Assembly: GCA_020853515.1 (NCBI GenBank)
Contig: JADYYU010000034.1
Span: forward strand, 1 to 8,326
Direction: 5' to 3'
Length of the DNA: 8,326 nt
Source: Chitinophagaceae bacterium
Lineage (GTDB): Bacteria > Bacteroidota > Bacteroidia > Chitinophagales > Chitinophagaceae
In this document: one piece after another, positions 4,846 through 8,326 of the stretch
How positions within the stretch are numbered: position 1 is the stretch's first letter
How the letters are laid out: each line of letters opens with the position of its first letter
The notes under the pieces: model-generated
Databases searched by the model: none
Seen by the model: only the letters and a program-made list of their open reading frames with translations
What the model was told of the DNA's origin: nothing
Made by a program: the position numbers and the translations under genes

Positions 4846-6960
4846 ATGAAAGTTAAACGACTATTTGCGATACTTTTTTTATACACACTACAGCTACAGG
4901 CTAAGGAAGGCATGTGGCTGCCTTTTCTGCTCGCAAAAATGAATGAAAAGGAAATGAAGTCGATGGGGCTTAAAATAAAGGCCAGTGATATTTACGATGT
5001 GAATAAAGGCAGTCTGAAAGACGCTGTTGTACTGTTTGGCAGCGGCTGCACCGGTGAGGTGATCTCAGACCAGGGACTCGTACTTACCAATCACCATTGT
5101 GGCTACGGCACTGTACAAGGTTTGAGCAGCCTGAAAAGTAATTACTTATTGCAGGGTTTCTGGGCTAAAAACAGATCCGAAGAAATCCCATGTCCGGGAC
5201 TCACAGTCACCTTTATTGTACGCATTGACGACGTCAGTGAAAGGGTAAAAGCCGGACTCACTGCCGGGATGAATGCAACAGACCGCAATAAAAAAATACT
5301 TGATAATATCGCTGCAATTGAAAAGGAAACAGAGAAGAGTACGGGTTATACGGCACAGATCAAATCATTTTATTATGATAATGAATACTACCTTTTTCTG
5401 ATGGAAAAGTTTACAGATATCCGTCTGGCCGGGTTTCCTCCCAACGGGATCGGTAAGTTTGGCGGCGACACCGATAACTGGGCCTGGCCAAGACATACCG
5501 GCGATTTTGGCCTGTTTCGTATTTATGCCAATAAGGATAATAAGCCGGCTCTCTTTGCAAAAGATAATATTCCTTACAGACCCAAAAAATCGTTTACCAT
5601 CAGCCTGAAAGGTGTGCAAAAGAATGACTTTTCAATGGTCTACGGATTTCCGGGCCGTACATCCGAATATCTCAGCAGTGACGGCGTTGCCGAAGTGATG
5701 AATGTGCTGGATCCTGCCCGCATTCAATTGCGCGAAGCCAAACTGGACATTATGCAGACAGATATGGCTGCCAGTGAAGAGACCTTTATTAAATATGCTT
5801 CACGACAATCGTCTGTGGCCAATTATTATAAAAAATGGAAAGGAGAACTGCTGGGATTGCGAATTAATAATGCCATTGAAAAGAAGCGCAACGAGGAAGC
5901 CGCTTTCACCAGATGGGTGAATGCCGAACCTGACCGAATGAGCAGATATGGCCGTTTGCTCAGTGATCTCGCTGCTAATTACAAACAACATGAACAGCCG
6001 ATCAAACTGAATGAATATTTGAATGAGGCCATCTGGTCGTCCGATCTGGTGAAAAAAGGACAGATTTTGGCCCGGATGCTGAGTGCGGTAGATACCTTAA
6101 AAAGTCTGGACAGTTTGATAGTCTACGAAAAAGAGATGACCGCATTTTACAAATCGATCAACCTTCAGACAGATTATAAAATTACAAAACGGCTTTATGA
6201 AATGTATGGTCAACACATCAGTCAGGATGAATTTCTCAGCCCTGAATCAGTGGATGCAATCTATAAGGAATCGTTTATCAGCTCGCCTGAAAGGTTTAGC
6301 AAACTCATACAGGTTGATAATAAGGATGATATCAAAATCCTGATACAGCGCGATCCTGTCTATAATACCTTTCATTATTATGACAGCGTTCAAAAAGCCA
6401 ACCTAATCATACTCAGGCAAAGTTTATTGCAATTAAATGAATTGTACGGCCAATATATGCTGGCCTTACGTGAGTATAATACGACAAAGCAATTTTACCC
6501 GGATGCCAATTCAACCCTGCGTCTTACCTATGGCAAAATTGAAGGTGTAAAACCACAGGATGGCATGACCTATGATTTTTATACAACACTTGACGGGGCT
6601 GTTCGCAAAAACAATCCGGATAAGGAAGAATTTAAAATGCCGGCCAGATTATTGCAGCTTCACCAAACTAAAAATTACGGTCCTTATGCTATCATGGTCA
6701 ATGGCGTTACCACGGTACCACTGGCGTTTCTGGCTTCAAACCACACTACAGGCGGTAACTCAGGCAGTCCGGTTCTGAACGCAAAAGGTGAGCTGATCGG
6801 TACAAACTTCGACCGTATCTGGGAAGGTACTATGAGTGATATTTTGTTTGATCCCGAGCTTTGCCGAAACATCACACTGGATATCCGCTATACCTTGTTT
6901 ATCATTGAAAAATTTGGTGAGGCAAAATGGTTGGTAGATGAAATGAAGATTGCACGCTAA
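4846..6960 (+). CDS. S46 family dipeptidyl-peptidase, DPP11-like (Asp/Glu at P1)
   Basis: The 704-residue product has a signal peptide (1-19, cleavage near LQA before KEGMW) and then the full S46 fold; Porphyromonas gingivalis DPP7 and DPP11 have 712 and 720 residues. Numbered from the ATG at 4846, the catalytic triad is H84 (NHHCGYG, 82-88), D220 (in NWAWPRHTGD, 211-220) and S639 (GGNSGSP). N211, W212 and R216 match residues that bind the substrate's free N-terminus in this family. R657 lies 18 residues after the catalytic Ser, in NFDRIWEG, where P. gingivalis DPP11 has Arg673 (Ser655); DPP7 has Gly at this place. This predicts release of N-terminal dipeptides with Asp or Glu second, in the periplasm. 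A GTG at 4840 would add two residues, but the ATG suits the signal peptide and promoter better. The middle helical domain (about 290-560) is intact. No partner gene is adjacent. Confidence 0.93.
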   Translation: MKVKRLFAILFLYTLQLQAKEGMWLPFLLAKMNEKEMKSMGLKIKASDIYDVNKGSLKDAVVLFGSGCTGEVISDQGLVLTNHHCGYGTVQGLSSLKSNYLLQGFWAKNRSEEIPCPGLTVTFIVRIDDVSERVKAGLTAGMNATDRNKKILDNIAAIEKETEKSTGYTAQIKSFYYDNEYYLFLMEKFTDIRLAGFPPNGIGKFGGDTDNWAWPRHTGDFGLFRIYANKDNKPALFAKDNIPYRPKKSFTISLKGVQKNDFSMVYGFPGRTSEYLSSDGVAEVMNVLDPARIQLREAKLDIMQTDMAASEETFIKYASRQSSVANYYKKWKGELLGLRINNAIEKKRNEEAAFTRWVNAEPDRMSRYGRLLSDLAANYKQHEQPIKLNEYLNEAIWSSDLVKKGQILARMLSAVDTLKSLDSLIVYEKEMTAFYKSINLQTDYKITKRLYEMYGQHISQDEFLSPESVDAIYKESFISSPERFSKLIQVDNKDDIKILIQRDPVYNTFHYYDSVQKANLIILRQSLLQLNELYGQYMLALREYNTTKQFYPDANSTLRLTYGKIEGVKPQDGMTYDFYTTLDGAVRKNNPDKEEFKMPARLLQLHQTKNYGPYAIMVNGVTTVPLAFLASNHTTGGNSGSPVLNAKGELIGTNFDRIWEGTMSDILFDPELCRNITLDIRYTLFIIEKFGEAKWLVDEMKIAR

Positions 6961-7021
6961 TAGTCAGATTTTTACTAGAATGGACTTGCTGCTATTTCAA
7001 TTCCGGCTTTGTTTCGACTCA

Positions 7022-7074
7022 ATGCGCAGGCTGGATAACTCTGTAAGCTAATTCGGCGTCTGTTATGCGCAGGC
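7022..7074 (+). repeat. Direct repeat ATGCGCAGGC in the gap before the TPR gene
   Basis: The 10-mer ATGCGCAGGC occurs at 7022-7031 and 7065-7074, 43 nt apart start to start, in the 197-nt gap after the peptidase gene. The gap contains no gene, no RNA and no clear terminator that I can see. Two identical GC-rich 10-mers in an AT-rich gap could be remnants of a repeat or regulator sites. Confidence 0.3.
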
Positions 7075-7130
7075 AGTTGTGATGATTTCAGAGAATAAAG
7101 CGTTTATCAGTATGAAAACTCAGGTTTTTT

Positions 7131-7138
7131 TATATTTT
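7131..7138 (+). promoter_or_regulatory. Weak candidate -7 element before the TPR gene
   Basis: TATATTTT differs by one base from TAnnTTTG and ends 19 nt before the ATG at 7158. No TTG occurs at the expected 19-21 nt upstream, so this is tentative. Confidence 0.22.
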
Positions 7139-7157
7139 TACCAATAAATGTTTTATT

Positions 7158-8326
7158 ATGAAAATTAAAATGAAGTGCAGCAGGTACTTTATTGCACTTG
7201 TTGTTTTGGCTCAATCGGCCAGTTCCTTTGCCCAAAGCAAACCTTTTACTATCAACTCGGGAGAAGTGATCAGTAAGGGGATCGAAATGCACGACAAGCA
7301 AAATTATGCAGGGGCCATTGCTGAATATCAAAAAGTGCCCGAAAACGATACTAATTTCGTACTGGCTATGTACGAACTGGCTGTTTCTGCAAGGGCCGAC
7401 AGTCAGCTCACTCTCGCCAAATCGGCTATTAACAAGGCACTCGATAACTTACCAAGTCCCTACGAACATGATTTATATACCCAAATGGGTAGTGTGTATG
7501 ACGAAGAGAATAAGCTCGATTCCGGACTGATTTATTTTAACCGTGCGATCCAGAAATTTCCTAATTCCAGTTACGCTTATCATGCCAAAGGGATCAACCT
7601 GACCATCGCTAAAAATTATGATTCGGCGATCTGGTATTTTCAAAAAGCGGTGCTGATCAATCCTTATTCTGAAAATTCTCACTATTTTTTAGGCCTGATC
7701 GCCAATGAAAAGGGCTATCCCCTTCAGGCTATGATGAGTTATGGGATGTGTCTGATGATTTCGCCGCAGGGTGGTCGTTCGTCCGCCTGTCTTGCAGCCC
7801 TGCATTCACTCTCCAATCTCACCGACAAAGTGCTTGAAAACTATAGTAACCGAAAGGAAGATAAATCGTTTAAAGAAGACTATGCCGAGCTGGAAACCTA
7901 TTATAAATCAAAAATTGCACTCGACAAAAGCTACAAGATACAGAGCGATCTCGACGACAATATTTTTCGGCAGTTAAACCTGCTCTGCGAAAAGTTACCC
8001 GCCAAACCTTCTGCGAACGAATATTTCTGGGAAACTTATTATGCTCCTGTTTACAGGGAACTTTATCAGCAGAAGTATTTTAATGCGGCTTGTTTGTGGC
8101 TGGTATCAGGTATCGATAATGACGCTGTAAAAAAGAAGGTGAACGCTGAAAAAAAAGGAATCGAGAAATTTTCCGCATGGCTGGCTAGTCAGCTCAACGA
8201 TATTGGATACCACCGTTCTGCCAAAAAGCCTGTGGACAAAACCACGCCCGGATATTATTTTGATAAAGGTTATGCGATCGCAAAAGGAAAAATGGTGAGC
8301 CCGAACGACGAAAAACTCACCGGTGA
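7158..8326 (+). CDS. Exported TPR-repeat protein, 3' partial
   Basis: The frame from the ATG at 7158 stays open to the window end (389 full codons), so the C-terminus is missing. Residues 1-25 form a signal peptide (hydrophobic FIALVVLA, likely cleavage after SSFA before QSK). A second ATG at 7170 would still leave a signal peptide; the first is preferred. Tetratricopeptide repeats follow: about 38-71 (GIEMHDKQNYAGAIAEYQKV), 105-137 (MGSVYDEENKLDSGLIYFNRAI), 138-170 (AKNYDSAIWYFQKAVLINP) and 171-204 (LGLIANEKGYPLQAMMSY, with a weaker end), showing the usual small-residue and Pro pattern. A helical, Lys- and Tyr-rich region follows (about 230-350). The last visible residues (GYAIAKGKMVSPNDEKLTG) resemble the start of a MORN-like repeat region, but too little is present to be sure. 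Likely role: a protein-interaction scaffold in the periplasm or outer membrane; partners are not deducible. It is same-strand with the peptidase gene but 197 nt away. Confidence 0.85.
   Translation, partial: MKIKMKCSRYFIALVVLAQSASSFAQSKPFTINSGEVISKGIEMHDKQNYAGAIAEYQKVPENDTNFVLAMYELAVSARADSQLTLAKSAINKALDNLPSPYEHDLYTQMGSVYDEENKLDSGLIYFNRAIQKFPNSSYAYHAKGINLTIAKNYDSAIWYFQKAVLINPYSENSHYFLGLIANEKGYPLQAMMSYGMCLMISPQGGRSSACLAALHSLSNLTDKVLENYSNRKEDKSFKEDYAELETYYKSKIALDKSYKIQSDLDDNIFRQLNLLCEKLPAKPSANEYFWETYYAPVYRELYQQKYFNAACLWLVSGIDNDAVKKKVNAEKKGIEKFSAWLASQLNDIGYHRSAKKPVDKTTPGYYFDKGYAIAKGKMVSPNDEKLTG

Noticed and set aside
6961..6980. TAGT...ACTA around TTTT just after the peptidase stop as a terminator
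   Set aside because: Only four A/T-rich pairs enclose the T-run, which lies in the loop rather than after the stem; this is not a terminator shape.
7306..7977. Short plus- and minus-strand open frames inside 7107-7977
   Set aside because: All overlap the long TPR frame that starts at 7158 and runs off the window; none has a recognisable domain.
1..8326. Defence island, phage, transposon, CRISPR, tRNA or riboswitch content
   Set aside because: I looked on both strands for transposase or integrase motifs, long inverted repeats, spaced repeats and cloverleaf-like arms and saw none; the genes are ordinary metabolic or exported proteins.

Overview
The window looks like chromosomal DNA from a Bacteroidota bacterium, most likely of the Chitinophagaceae/Sphingobacteriia type. 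Evidence: a C-terminal type IX secretion (T9SS) sorting domain, an S46 dipeptidyl-peptidase, a thymidine kinase with the N-terminus usual for this phylum, a carboxypeptidase-regulatory-like exported protein, near absence of Shine-Dalgarno sequences, and promoters of the TTG-N20-TAnnTTTG kind. I read the phylum from these protein and promoter styles; no marker RNA is present.

Layout. (1) 1-1676, plus strand: 3' part of a large exported beta-propeller protein with five Asp-box (BNR) repeats, ending in a T9SS sorting domain; its N-terminus lies outside the window. (2) 1699-2433, plus: a Cys-rich lipoprotein of unknown function with its own likely, nearly leaderless promoter. (3) 2537-2896 and 2908-3366, plus: two small exported proteins 11 nt apart, probably co-transcribed; the second has a carboxypeptidase-regulatory-like beta-sandwich and a Cys-containing tail, and ends in a hairpin with a T-run that overlaps its coding end. 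(4) 3375-4031, minus: subunit B of a 3-oxoacid CoA-transferase, convergent with the preceding pair and without subunit A beside it. (5) 4203-4793, minus: thymidine kinase. (6) 4846-6960, plus, divergent from tdk: an exported S46 dipeptidyl-peptidase that carries the Arg associated with DPP11 (Asp/Glu at P1). (7) 7158 to the window end, plus: an exported TPR protein whose 3' end is cut off.

The genes do not form one pathway. Most are exported (T9SS cargo, lipoprotein, two small secreted proteins, periplasmic peptidase, TPR protein), as is common for Bacteroidota that live on polymers and peptides. The S46 peptidase would release dipeptides in the periplasm. The CoA-transferase B subunit and thymidine kinase are ordinary cytoplasmic metabolism: ketone-body/acetoacetate use and thymidine salvage.

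I found no RNA gene, CRISPR array, insertion sequence, phage gene, defence system or other clear mobile element, and no intergenic stretch over about 200 nt. No convincing new multi-gene system is visible. The points most worth a second look are the predicted acidic-residue specificity of the S46 enzyme, the unpaired CoA-transferase subunit, the small exported gene pair with an A9 tract, and the unnamed Cys-cluster lipoprotein.
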